Assembly: GCA_012522755.1 (NCBI GenBank)
Contig: JAAYJV010000048.1
Coordinates: 144,425 to 177,239, forward strand
Source: Candidatus Hydrogenedens sp.
GTDB lineage: Bacteria > Hydrogenedentota > Hydrogenedentia > Hydrogenedentales > CAITNO01
Direction of reading: 5' to 3'
DNA length: 32,815 bases
This document shows positions 6,002 through 14,600 of this stretch, piece after piece. Position numbers and translations under genes: made by a program. The notes below the pieces were generated by a model. It did not search any database. It had not been told where the DNA came from and saw only the letters and a list, made by a program, of their open reading frames with translations. The first letter of the stretch is position 1, and each line of letters begins with the position of its first letter.

Positions 6002-8845
6002 TTATTCCTGAAGAGGCGCTCCTTCGCTGAGCACGGTGACCCTGGCCCGGGGAGGCCGCATTTCTTTGTTTGTGGGCATGCTGATTTGAAGAATATTTTC
6101 GCCTCTTTTGAGTCGGGCCGATCCTTTCACGGCAATTTCAGCCTGGATATTTCCTTTTGCGTCATAGAGTACAGCCCCTCTTTCGCTGTCATATTCCAGA
6201 CAACAGCCTGTGGGAATCTCAACAGGAAAGAAGAGAGGCTTGCCATTGACCAGAAGGGTCGGGCCTTGGATAACTGATTCTTCCAGAGGCAGCGCTTTCA
6301 CAGGCCCGATGGCACAGCGAACTTCCTGATCGGGAGGCAGATTGTTGAACCATACGGAAAAGGATTGCAGAGCACTGAAATCCACATGTTCCCGGTACAT
6401 GCTGTAGTGATTGCCATAGGGCCACAGCCATTGCGGGATGGTACCTCCTTCAAATTCCACAAGAGAAATATATCGCCAGCCTGTGAAATCCAGTTTCACA
6501 TAATGATCGCCGATGCCGCCGGCCGTTGTGTGGGCGGCACTCAGTGTTTGCAGATTCAAAAGTGCGCCGCTCCCATCCCCCCGGACCCAGGCACCCAGAG
6601 CAGCCCGGTCTTTGGCATTTTTCGAGGGCGTGAAACTGGTGCCGAACTGCGCCCAGGAACCTTCTTTTTTCGGCCGTGAACTTTGCAATGTGAATAGGGC
6701 CATGGACTTCTGATCTTTGAATGAACTCTCTTCCATGGAAAAGGTAGCGGTGATGCCTTCATTGGATCGTTGCAGATCCAGCGTGTTTTCATCGGAAAAA
6801 TCATTCAAGACCACGGCCTCTTCAGAATCATAGGGAGCAGGGGACATGAGTGTTTCCATACGTAAACGGATCTCCTGCTCATCAAAGGCATTTTCAACAG
6901 TCCATTGCAGGCTCTTGGGGTTGGCACCATCAGCCACATGTTTGTGCGTGGCCGCTTCACAAAACTGAAAGGCTTTTTCTTCCGTCTGTTTCAGCACATG
7001 TTCCGCACCGGGACGACGGAGCCGTTCTTTGATACTTTCCGGAACCACGCCTGAGAGCCGTAGATTTTCATAAGCCTGGAAGAGGGGGATGAAGCGTTGA
7101 AAAGCGGGCATCTCCGGCAGGTTCTTCGGGTTGACGCCCATGAGTGACAGGCTGAAATCATTGCCCAGAGCCTTGCACAGCAGATATTCAATATCCTCGT
7201 ACCAGGTGGGTTCCGACCAGGCGGAAGCGACGCCTGTCTGCCAGTTTTTCACAGCCCACCAGCCCAGATTCATGGGCAGATACATCTTGCTCCCTTGCTG
7301 GTTAATTTCGCAATGAAGATCGATGAACTCTTTGTGACTTCTTGCCGGATGATCCCAGGCGCCCATGCGTGCGCGGACAAACCACAGATGATGGGACATG
7401 GTGCTCATCTCAAAGAGAGCGGGCCGCTCCAGACGGCTGGCTATTTCAAAAGCGAATTTGGGCGCATAGTGCCAGGCATGTTCACCTCCGGCCAGAATGT
7501 CCGAACCATCGAGAGCATCCAGATAAATCATGTCGAAACCGCACTCATTGAAGGTGTCAGCAGTGACAGCGGCAATCTCCGAGAACAGGGTGGAATCTCC
7601 ATCAGGACAATAGAGCCCGAAACATTCTTTCAGTTTGTGGACGGGTGTCCCGGCCGCATGAGCGCTGATCGCTGTGCCCAGGGCACCGCGGGTGCATCCC
7701 GTAAAAGTGAAGGGCGCCTCCGAACTAACACCGGTGAATATGATCAGTTCATCGTCTATTTGCAGGGTCACGCTGTTGCGTGCGAAAAAGCCTGTATCGA
7801 TCTTTACCTCAGCTGTAGATTCCTCAACAACGACTTCACTCTCTTCAGCGGAAAGATCCACAGCCAATGTGTAGGTGGCGTCTTTACCCAGACGGGGATC
7901 AGGCACAGGGGTGATGTACGGCGAGTTTTTCGCAATGAAGAAAGCATAGGTATGCAGGCCTGCGGAGATCCCGGCCTCATGGAGCCGGTCAATGACAGCC
8001 TTCACACTCTCCCGACCTTTGGGGAAAAGTGTTTCATTGGGGGTCAGGTCTCCAAAGCGCAGAGAAGTGCCCGTATGAAAATCGATCTGTTTGAAGCCCA
8101 GATCCTGTGTCAGCTGAATCCAGTCATCAACGTTTTCTTCAGTGAGATTGCCGAAATCAAAGAGATAAGAGCCCCGGTTCGAAGTGGCATCAAGTGCCCA
8201 GGGACCGCCCAGAGGAGGAACAGAGGCATCTATGTGACGGGGCAGCTCGGGAGAATTCAATACGACCTGCTGCATGGCCTGCCGAAGGGACTCCCGTGGG
8301 CAGACAATGACATTCAGGCGGGCACCGGCAAGACCGAAGCGACTGACAGCGGAACCCTGAATACGGGAGACGGGGGAGGGGATCCCCGGAACACGGGTCT
8401 GCAAGTTTCCAGCGAGCATGGACGCAACGGTCTTTTCAGTCCCATCACCCTTCAATTTCAAAGGAAGATCCAGAAGCTCCACAGTCTCCACGCGCTCATC
8501 ATTGACAGACAACAGCGACAGGCTGAAGTAGTCGGCGGCAATTTCCACTTGAAACTGCGCTTCTATATCCGTATCACCATACCGGACAGTATAGCCTTGT
8601 TCAGCAGGGAGCACCGCTGTGGCCGGCAGCGTTTTTCCTTCCAGAATAACAGAAGAGAAGGCTTGTTGCTCCTCCAATGCGAGCAACTCCTCCTCTTCAT
8701 CTTTGTCCCAGAGAGACAGGGCTTTCCCTTCTTTTCCGATCACCCAGCGCACATGATCTGTATCCACAGTGAAAACAGTCCCTTCCGTGTCTACAGCCGC
8801 ACCGGCATTCACAGCCACAACGAGCGAAAGCAAAAGAGCGTACAT
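6002..8845 (-). CDS. large secreted TIM-barrel glycosidase-like protein
   Basis: A 947-residue exported protein with a short signal peptide (ending near AVNAGA). AGGAGT lies 7 bases before its ATG. An N-terminal beta-sandwich (about residues 20-230) precedes a TIM-barrel region (about 230-620) with QIDFHTGTSLRFG and DMIYLDALDGSD; Asp443 and Asp446 are candidate catalytic residues by position, as in alpha-galactosidase-like clans. The C-terminal 300 residues look like carbohydrate-binding sandwiches. Residues about 340-400 interrupt the barrel with a module (LQIDDELIIFTGV, then CTRGALGTAISAHAAGT) resembling short modules common in phage virion proteins. It is the second gene of a minus-strand operon, 29 bases behind the DUF6259-like gene. 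I cannot name a family with confidence. A polysaccharide substrate is inference from context. Confidence 0.75.
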   Translation of the reverse strand: MYALLLSLVVAVNAGAAVDTEGTVFTVDTDHVRWVIGKEGKALSLWDKDEEEELLALEEQQAFSSVILEGKTLPATAVLPAEQGYTVRYGDTDIEAQFQVEIAADYFSLSLLSVNDERVETVELLDLPLKLKGDGTEKTVASMLAGNLQTRVPGIPSPVSRIQGSAVSRFGLAGARLNVIVCPRESLRQAMQQVVLNSPELPRHIDASVPPLGGPWALDATSNRGSYLFDFGNLTEENVDDWIQLTQDLGFKQIDFHTGTSLRFGDLTPNETLFPKGRESVKAVIDRLHEAGISAGLHTYAFFIAKNSPYITPVPDPRLGKDATYTLAVDLSAEESEVVVEESTAEVKIDTGFFARNSVTLQIDDELIIFTGVSSEAPFTFTGCTRGALGTAISAHAAGTPVHKLKECFGLYCPDGDSTLFSEIAAVTADTFNECGFDMIYLDALDGSDILAGGEHAWHYAPKFAFEIASRLERPALFEMSTMSHHLWFVRARMGAWDHPARSHKEFIDLHCEINQQGSKMYLPMNLGWWAVKNWQTGVASAWSEPTWYEDIEYLLCKALGNDFSLSLMGVNPKNLPEMPAFQRFIPLFQAYENLRLSGVVPESIKERLRRPGAEHVLKQTEEKAFQFCEAATHKHVADGANPKSLQWTVENAFDEQEIRLRMETLMSPAPYDSEEAVVLNDFSDENTLDLQRSNEGITATFSMEESSFKDQKSMALFTLQSSRPKKEGSWAQFGTSFTPSKNAKDRAALGAWVRGDGSGALLNLQTLSAAHTTAGGIGDHYVKLDFTGWRYISLVEFEGGTIPQWLWPYGNHYSMYREHVDFSALQSFSVWFNNLPPDQEVRCAIGPVKALPLEESVIQGPTLLVNGKPLFFPVEIPTGCCLEYDSERGAVLYDAKGNIQAEIAVKGSARLKRGENILQISMPTNKEMRPPRARVTVLSEGAPLQE

Positions 8846-8874
8846 GGGATCAACTCCTGTCTTTGAAATGAATA

Positions 8875-11142
8875 TCAGTTGTGTTGCTCTGAAATAAATT
8901 CAACCAGGCATAAGGAATTGCCCGGCAGATTGAGATCTTGAAGAATCCGGCCCTCTTTCCAATGGCCGAGGGGCCGGGTTTTGTCCGCCAGAATTTGAAT
9001 GATCTTTCCGGAAGTGCCCAGAGGATAGTCTTTGTCATTCAAAGCAAGAGAGACGCTTCTGTCCTCTTCCGTGATGTTGACCAGGGCCACAGCCATATCA
9101 CCATCCGAAGCCAGCCAGGTGGCGGCCAGCACAGCAGGAACTTCACGGCTGTATTCCTGTACGGCATCATGCTGACCCGCATAGATGGACAGGCGTGACG
9201 TGGGTATTTCCACCATCTCCGGAGCGATTGCCGGAGGCCGGAGCATGACACCATCTCTCAGATATTTCAAAGAACGCTGACGGGTATGGGCCAGCTCCAT
9301 CAGAAAATCCATCTCTGCTTTTCGTTCTTCCAGATGCTCCGGCTGAAAATTGGCTATACAGGGGATCTGTCCCCAAACGAAAGAGCGTCCCTGTTCCAAA
9401 CGGAATTGGGTGGAAAACTTCTGATCCAGAAGGGCGAGAGGATTATCCGGCGCACTTTTCTCAGGCCATAAGGAATCATAAGGCGGTCGTGTCAGGGAAC
9501 TGTAGTTTCCGAAAAAGCGCGCGCAATCATGATATACCGCATGGAAGAAGGGGATGGGTTCCCATTGTCCCGGTGTGGCATAGCGTTCCATACTTACCTG
9601 AAGGCTCAGCATGAGATCCAGGTGGGGCAGCCAGGCCTCGCCACAACCTTCTCCGGCCAGAGCCGGAGCTTTTACCGGGAGACAGCGTTGCCGGATATCA
9701 GAAGCCAGCGCTTGAAAGCCCTGCATCCACCACGGCCCGCCCCCCGGAGGATGGTTGTGGGTGGGATCGTAACAGGCCAGACTCGAACAGGCCTGGTCCA
9801 TATAGATGCCGTCCACACCCAGATCGAGCAATGCCTCCACGGCAATATCAGCATAAGTGTTGCGCCAGAAAGGAGTGCTCATGCACATGGAAGCGCAAGG
9901 CGATTGAGTGAAAGTATTGTAAATCTCCCGTCGGATCGTACCATCGGGACCTTTCACGGCAAAGCGCTGGGCGTCTTTTTCCTCCCAGCTTTTTGTCTCC
10001 ATGCCCCAGAGCCGCTGGTTCATATATACAATGGCATGAATACCTGTCTCCTGGGCTTCCTGCAGGGATTTCTTGAAAGTTTCCGTGCCTTCCCGTGGCG
10101 GCAGATATTCAGGAAAGCCCGCATCATAGGCGCAGCCGTGCCACCAATGCCAGAAGAGACTGACAGGCAAGCCCAGCGCATCCTGCAAAGCCATGGCGGG
10201 AGGGAGGACACCCGGCGAAACATCACGGTTCCAGATCCAGAGCCCCGTATCTTCCACCCAGTCAGGCAGCAGTTCTTTGCGTACTCGGCTTTCCGCCACA
10301 TAGGGAAGGGCATCCCGTTCTTCGCGATAGAGCAGGGCCCCATCATACCAGTCGCCTGTAAATGCGGAGAGATAGACCGGGCCGGCCAGCTGAAATTCCG
10401 TGGAATCGGAAGAAGCCGGGTGCACAATTTCCAGGCCCAGCCCATCCGAGGACGTACCGAAAACAGCGAATTCACGGCGTATGGCTGTGCTGTCTCGCGT
10501 ATGGAGCAGAAGCCCGCCATCATCGCCGTAAAAGCTCATACACTGTAAAGACAACAAACCGGGATACTCCCAACTGCGACGAAGTGGGGGAGCCTCCGCT
10601 GGATTTAAAAAATTTCGGGCTGTGGAGGTCTTTTCACCCATCCAGAAAGGAACGGCAAGACATTCCTTCTCCTGCTCGGCCAGGGCGCCGATTGAAGGAA
10701 AAATCACCTGACGCAGAGAAAGAGGCTCCGCCGCCTTCACAGAAATATGCCAGACACTTTCGGCTTTCTCTTCGGCCAGTGATACAGTAACAAGCACTTC
10801 CAGGCCTGACCGTTCCGGCGTCTCAAAATCCTTCCATAAAAGCTGAAGTTCTTTATCCGTTTTTCCGGACAGACAGGAAAATTGTTGCCCTTCCTCAGGT
10901 CGCAGAATGGAACCGTCTGTAAAGACCAGTTGCCAAAGAGCCTCTCCGGAATCTTCCGAAAGGAGATTGAAACTCTCTTCCCCCTGTCTGATGCCGACAA
11001 GACAGCCCGTCATTTCGTCAAAAGCCAGTGTCATGGCTTCATTGGAAATTTCGAGGGAAACCCCTTCCCAATGGATCCCCAAAAAAACAAATGCGGCGAC
11101 AATGCACAAGAGACGACGCTTTTTTTGAATCATGATAAACAC
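8875..11142 (-). CDS. secreted DUF6259-like TIM-barrel protein
   Basis: A 755-residue protein. GTG at 11142 is the likely start because AAGGAG lies 8 bases upstream (11151-11156); the ATG at 11133 is too far from that site and the ATG at 11166 has no room for one. A hydrophobic export signal follows (LLCIVAAFVFLGI). An N-terminal beta-sandwich (about 30-270) leads into a TIM barrel with LFWHWWHGCAYDAGFP, AIVYMNQRLWG and GVDGIYMDQ; Asp449 is a candidate catalytic residue. A small C-terminal sandwich ends the protein. The layout matches DUF6259-type glycosidase-like proteins of Lentisphaerota and related groups, related in fold to alpha-galactosidases. It is the first gene of the operon. Substrate is unknown. 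Confidence 0.75.
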   Translation of the reverse strand: MFIMIQKKRRLLCIVAAFVFLGIHWEGVSLEISNEAMTLAFDEMTGCLVGIRQGEESFNLLSEDSGEALWQLVFTDGSILRPEEGQQFSCLSGKTDKELQLLWKDFETPERSGLEVLVTVSLAEEKAESVWHISVKAAEPLSLRQVIFPSIGALAEQEKECLAVPFWMGEKTSTARNFLNPAEAPPLRRSWEYPGLLSLQCMSFYGDDGGLLLHTRDSTAIRREFAVFGTSSDGLGLEIVHPASSDSTEFQLAGPVYLSAFTGDWYDGALLYREERDALPYVAESRVRKELLPDWVEDTGLWIWNRDVSPGVLPPAMALQDALGLPVSLFWHWWHGCAYDAGFPEYLPPREGTETFKKSLQEAQETGIHAIVYMNQRLWGMETKSWEEKDAQRFAVKGPDGTIRREIYNTFTQSPCASMCMSTPFWRNTYADIAVEALLDLGVDGIYMDQACSSLACYDPTHNHPPGGGPWWMQGFQALASDIRQRCLPVKAPALAGEGCGEAWLPHLDLMLSLQVSMERYATPGQWEPIPFFHAVYHDCARFFGNYSSLTRPPYDSLWPEKSAPDNPLALLDQKFSTQFRLEQGRSFVWGQIPCIANFQPEHLEERKAEMDFLMELAHTRQRSLKYLRDGVMLRPPAIAPEMVEIPTSRLSIYAGQHDAVQEYSREVPAVLAATWLASDGDMAVALVNITEEDRSVSLALNDKDYPLGTSGKIIQILADKTRPLGHWKEGRILQDLNLPGNSLCLVEFISEQHN

Positions 11143-11285
11143 GATGCTTTCTCCTTGAAGGCTCATTCCTGAATACAGTCATTATGTAGGAAGAGGCCAT
11201 GAGGTTCAAGATCTTGCTGGTCTTCTGTGCTGTCACCGGGATCTCCGGCGAATTAGCTGCAGTTTGCCCGACGGAACGCATCATG

Positions 11286-11315
11286 TTGGATACGGAAGGA
11301 TGAAATGTCTATACT
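11286..11315 (+). promoter_or_regulatory. candidate sigma-70 promoter for the ComEA-like gene
   Basis: TTGGAT (11286-11291) and TATACT (11310-11315) are separated by 18 bases. The -10 hexamer is 41 bases before the downstream ATG, in the intergenic region shared with the divergent DUF6259-like gene. Assigned from consensus similarity only. Confidence 0.35.
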
Positions 11316-11356
11316 GATAGGACTTCATGGAAAAGGGAATTACCGGAGGATAGTCT

Positions 11357-12205
11357 ATGTCGAGAAACCAAATGCTGAAGGTCTGTCTGATCCTTCTCGC
11401 AGGCATATCTCTGGGACTTCTTTCGGGCTATCTCCTTTTTTATTCGCCGCTACCTTTGCCCGATGCCGGACTGTCTGAAGACTCAGAATTTTCAACAGAG
11501 GGGGAACAGGAAGATCCGGCCCGGGGAGATGGACTTCAGGACGCAGCCTTGCACCTTTCAGAAGAACTCCCGCCTGTCCCTGAAAAAGCCAGTCTCATGT
11601 TGCCTTCGGAAGTTAATTCAACTGTACGGAAAGACCTCTGCATTTCTGTTGAAGGAGCCGTGCGCAAGCCCGGTGTCTATTACTTTGAAAAGGACAGCCG
11701 TGTCAATGATGCCATTCTCGCAGCCGGGGGTCTGCAGGAAAACGCGGATCTGAGCGATATCAATCTTGCCGCCTGGGTGCTGGATAATGTCCCTCTTTAT
11801 ATTCCTTTCCAGCGTCTGGTCCTCAAAGAGGGGCCGGGCATTGTCGCCCGGAACAGTCCCGCCGCCTCTGAGATGAATCCGCCTCATTATACCCGCAGCG
11901 GCTGGCCGGTTCTTCTTCAGACTTCCTCTGCAACAGAAGCCGTTTCTCCTCTCAAAAATGAATCAAGGCCGGCGGAAGCTTCGCCATTACCGCCTTCTGC
12001 TGGAGACAATTCCGGAAAGATCAATCTGAACAGCGCAACGACGAGAGAATTGGAAAGCCTCCCCGGAATCGGCCCGAAAACAGCGGCCCAGATAGAGGCA
12101 TACCGGGAGCAGCAGCCCTTCCGTTCCATAGAGGATTTACAGCAGGTTCACGGTATCGGACCCAAAAAATTTGAGGCTGTACGGGATCTGATCACCGTGG
12201 ATTGA
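11357..12205 (+). CDS. comEA: ComEA-like SLBB and helix-hairpin-helix DNA-binding protein
   Basis: A 282-residue protein with a strong GGAGG site 8 bases before the ATG. Residues about 8-29 form one membrane anchor. Residues about 95-155 are an SLBB (soluble-ligand-binding beta-grasp) domain: CISVEGAVRKPGVYYF and VNDAILAAGGL. Residues about 222-282 are the paired helix-hairpin-helix of ComEA: INLNSATTRELESLPGIGP and DLQQVHGIGPKKFEAV. ComEA binds incoming double-stranded DNA in the periplasm during natural transformation. The anchor-SLBB-HhH layout is that of Gram-positive ComEA, whereas proteobacterial ComEA is usually just signal plus HhH. A Pro/Ser-rich linker (about 165-220) separates the domains. 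No comEC or comF is nearby, but a type IV pilus operon lies 14 kb away. Confidence 0.85.
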   Translation: MSRNQMLKVCLILLAGISLGLLSGYLLFYSPLPLPDAGLSEDSEFSTEGEQEDPARGDGLQDAALHLSEELPPVPEKASLMLPSEVNSTVRKDLCISVEGAVRKPGVYYFEKDSRVNDAILAAGGLQENADLSDINLAAWVLDNVPLYIPFQRLVLKEGPGIVARNSPAASEMNPPHYTRSGWPVLLQTSSATEAVSPLKNESRPAEASPLPPSAGDNSGKINLNSATTRELESLPGIGPKTAAQIEAYREQQPFRSIEDLQQVHGIGPKKFEAVRDLITVD

Positions 12206-12261
12206 AGGTCCGGGAAGCCTTTTTGCTTCCAGCCCGTCACACAGGCTATAATGCATGGCTG

Positions 12262-12402
<141 letters not shown>

Positions 12403-12445
12403 GGTCCCTTGATTTAATCAACCCGGCCGCAGACGGATCCAACCC

Positions 12446-13510
12446 ATGCTTAATGGCGTACCCCGCATTTTAATTATCCGTTTCAGTGCGATAGGCGACG
12501 TGGTTCGCGTTTTGCCTGCGCTCCATGCACTCCGGGACGCCTACCCCCATGCCCAGATCGATTGGGCCATTGAGCCCAAGTCTCTGGATATCATTTCCGG
12601 CCACCCCGCTTTGGACCAGATACATGTTTTTGAACGACCCGAAGGCTTTCGGGCGGGTATCCGGGCCTTCCGCTCCTTCTGCCGCACCCTGCGCGACGGT
12701 CATTATGACATGGTTCTGGATTTTCACGGCATCTTTAAAAGCGGCTATGCCATGGGCGCCACACGGGCGGCCACTCGGACGGCTTTCGCTGCTCCCCGCA
12801 GTCGTGAGCTGAGCCATTGGTTTGCCAATCAGCGTGTCACCCTGCCCGATCAGGTACTGAACCGCATCGAGGAGAATCTGATTCTGGCTGCTGCAACAGG
12901 AGCTTCAGGAAGCGGCCTGGAAGTGACCATTGCCGTGCCTGATGAAGTGCAGGAAGCGGTGGAAAGTTTTATCCACGACACCTTCCAAAGTGCAAAGCGG
13001 CTGGTTATCGTGCATGCCCCTGTGGAGCGTGCAGAGAAACAGTGGCCCCTCAATCATTATGCGGCTCTGGTGGATATGCTTCTGTCTGACGGTCGCTTTG
13101 ATGTACTCCTCACCTGGGGTCCCGGTCAACGGAAGATCGTTGAAAAAGTACATGCAAAATGCAAGCGTAATCCTGTCATTGCTCCGGAAATGCCTTCCCT
13201 GAAATATTTCTCCTGGCTGGCCAGACAGGCGGATCTCTACTTTGGCGGAGATACGGGGCCCATGCATATCGCCTCGGCCATGGACGTGCCGGTAGTCGCT
13301 GTTTTCGGAGGCACCTCACCGAAACGGCATCATCCTTTCCGCGAACCCAGCCAGATCCTGTATGCCGCTCCTGAAAAAAAGACGGAGAATATGACGCCCC
13401 AGGCCGCCCGGGAGTATCTGGAAAAAATCACGGCGGAAGAGGCCTACGACGCCTGTACGGCCATGATCAAAAGAGTGGAAGGACAGGGAGCAGCACTTAT
13501 GCCCGCTTGA
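12446..13510 (+). CDS. glycosyltransferase family 9 (heptosyltransferase-like)
   Basis: A 354-residue GT9 enzyme of the type that adds heptose or related sugars to the lipopolysaccharide core at the inner face of the cytoplasmic membrane, from an ADP-sugar donor. The N-terminal Rossmann half has ILIIRFSAIGDVVRVLPAL, the classic GT9 opening. The C-terminal half has HAPVERAEKQWPLNHYAAL and the donor-site motif YFGGDTGPMHIASAM (Asp269 to His274), followed by VVAVFGGTSP. The length is normal for the family. The ribosome site is weak (GACGGA). The last 14 bases overlap the end of the convergent aldo/keto reductase. No other envelope-sugar genes are adjacent, so the acceptor is unknown. Confidence 0.9.
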   Translation: MLNGVPRILIIRFSAIGDVVRVLPALHALRDAYPHAQIDWAIEPKSLDIISGHPALDQIHVFERPEGFRAGIRAFRSFCRTLRDGHYDMVLDFHGIFKSGYAMGATRAATRTAFAAPRSRELSHWFANQRVTLPDQVLNRIEENLILAAATGASGSGLEVTIAVPDEVQEAVESFIHDTFQSAKRLVIVHAPVERAEKQWPLNHYAALVDMLLSDGRFDVLLTWGPGQRKIVEKVHAKCKRNPVIAPEMPSLKYFSWLARQADLYFGGDTGPMHIASAMDVPVVAVFGGTSPKRHHPFREPSQILYAAPEKKTENMTPQAAREYLEKITAEEAYDACTAMIKRVEGQGAALMPA

Positions 13511-14588
13511 GTTCTTCGAAGCGGTCCAGGATGGGCAGATGCTGCGTACACAGTTCTTCACAGAGGCGGCATTCGGTGCAATCAGCCAACAGTGCCCGCA
13601 CATCAGGGCTGTTCCAGTGATAACGCATATGGCTCACAGCCTTCTCCATCCCTTTCAGCATGCCATGGTTATAGGCTTCCATGAGCCGTACCACAGGGAT
13701 GCCTTCCGGACAGTCCCGACAATAGCCACATTGGGTACACATGTCTTTATAGGCTTCGGCCATGATCTCTGAGACTTCAGCTATTTCCTCACCACTCATG
13801 ACCTCCATCCGCTTTACCGCATCCACAGCCTCATCAATATCTTCTTTGTTGCGGAAGCCAACGAGGGCGACGTTTATTTCAGGGATGGAAAGATTGAAGC
13901 GCAGGGCTGCGTCCACGATGGAACGATCGCCCGGCCGGAGAACAGACTGGAATCGTTCAGAATGATCCGTCAGGATCCCGCCACCGAGAGTGTTCATGGT
14001 CACGACACCCATGTTTCTTGCAGCCGCAGCCTTTACGCCTTCCATGCGCAGATGACTGTTTTGAAGGTTCAGACCGATGAGCATGCTGTCAAAGAGGTCT
14101 TCTCCCTGTTCCAGCATAGGCGCTACGTGGCCATGTTCCAGGTGGGTGGAGACAGAGATATGTTTGATGAGTCCTTCTTCTTTCAGTTGCCTGAAAATTT
14201 TGAGTACGCCCTTCTTCTTTCGGGCTGGCAGGTCTTCGGGCTTGACGAGACACCAGACATGATAAAAATCGATGTGATCCACGCCCAGCCGTTCCAGAGA
14301 TTCTTCGCAGGCACGACGGACCGCGTCGGGTGTGGCCAGGGTCGTTTTCGTGGCTACAAAGTACTCTTTGTCTTGTTTCTTGAGTTCCTGAATAGCACGA
14401 CCGAAAATCACCTCGCTCTGATAATCCACATAATCCGGTGCCGTATCGAAGTAATTGATTCCCTCTTCGAAAGCATGGAGCACCACTTCAGCCATGGCGT
14501 CCGTGTCATGGGGGTCCTCAAAACGCATACCCCCGAAACCGAGACGGGAAACACGATGCCCCGTCCGTCCAAACTCTGTATAAAGCAT
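13497..14588 (-). CDS. aldo/keto reductase with C-terminal 4Fe-4S motifs
   Basis: A 363-residue protein. The N-terminal 260 residues are an aldo/keto reductase barrel with the tetrad Asp and Tyr in YFDTAPDYVDYQSE, Lys in FVATKT and His in IDFYHVW. The C-terminus adds two cysteine clusters of ferredoxin type: Cys284, 287, 290 and 293 (CTQCGYCRDCP) and Cys337, 340, 343 and 347 (CTECRLCEELC). Together these could hold one or two iron-sulphur clusters. This fused type (COG1453-like) is common in anaerobes; its substrate is unknown. The ATG at 14588 lies 12 bases after the response regulator stop, with an in-frame TTG at 14591 as alternative, so the two genes are probably one transcript. The 3' end overlaps the convergent GT9 gene by 14 bases. 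Confidence 0.88.
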   Translation of the reverse strand: MLYTEFGRTGHRVSRLGFGGMRFEDPHDTDAMAEVVLHAFEEGINYFDTAPDYVDYQSEVIFGRAIQELKKQDKEYFVATKTTLATPDAVRRACEESLERLGVDHIDFYHVWCLVKPEDLPARKKKGVLKIFRQLKEEGLIKHISVSTHLEHGHVAPMLEQGEDLFDSMLIGLNLQNSHLRMEGVKAAAARNMGVVTMNTLGGGILTDHSERFQSVLRPGDRSIVDAALRFNLSIPEINVALVGFRNKEDIDEAVDAVKRMEVMSGEEIAEVSEIMAEAYKDMCTQCGYCRDCPEGIPVVRLMEAYNHGMLKGMEKAVSHMRYHWNSPDVRALLADCTECRLCEELCTQHLPILDRFEELKRA

Positions 14589-14600
14589 CAAATAACCGTT

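Noticed and set aside
7295-8866. Long plus-strand open frame (523 codons) opposite the 947-residue secreted protein
   Set aside because: It is antisense to a clearly coding gene with signal peptide, domain motifs and ribosome site. Its composition looks like a codon-bias shadow.
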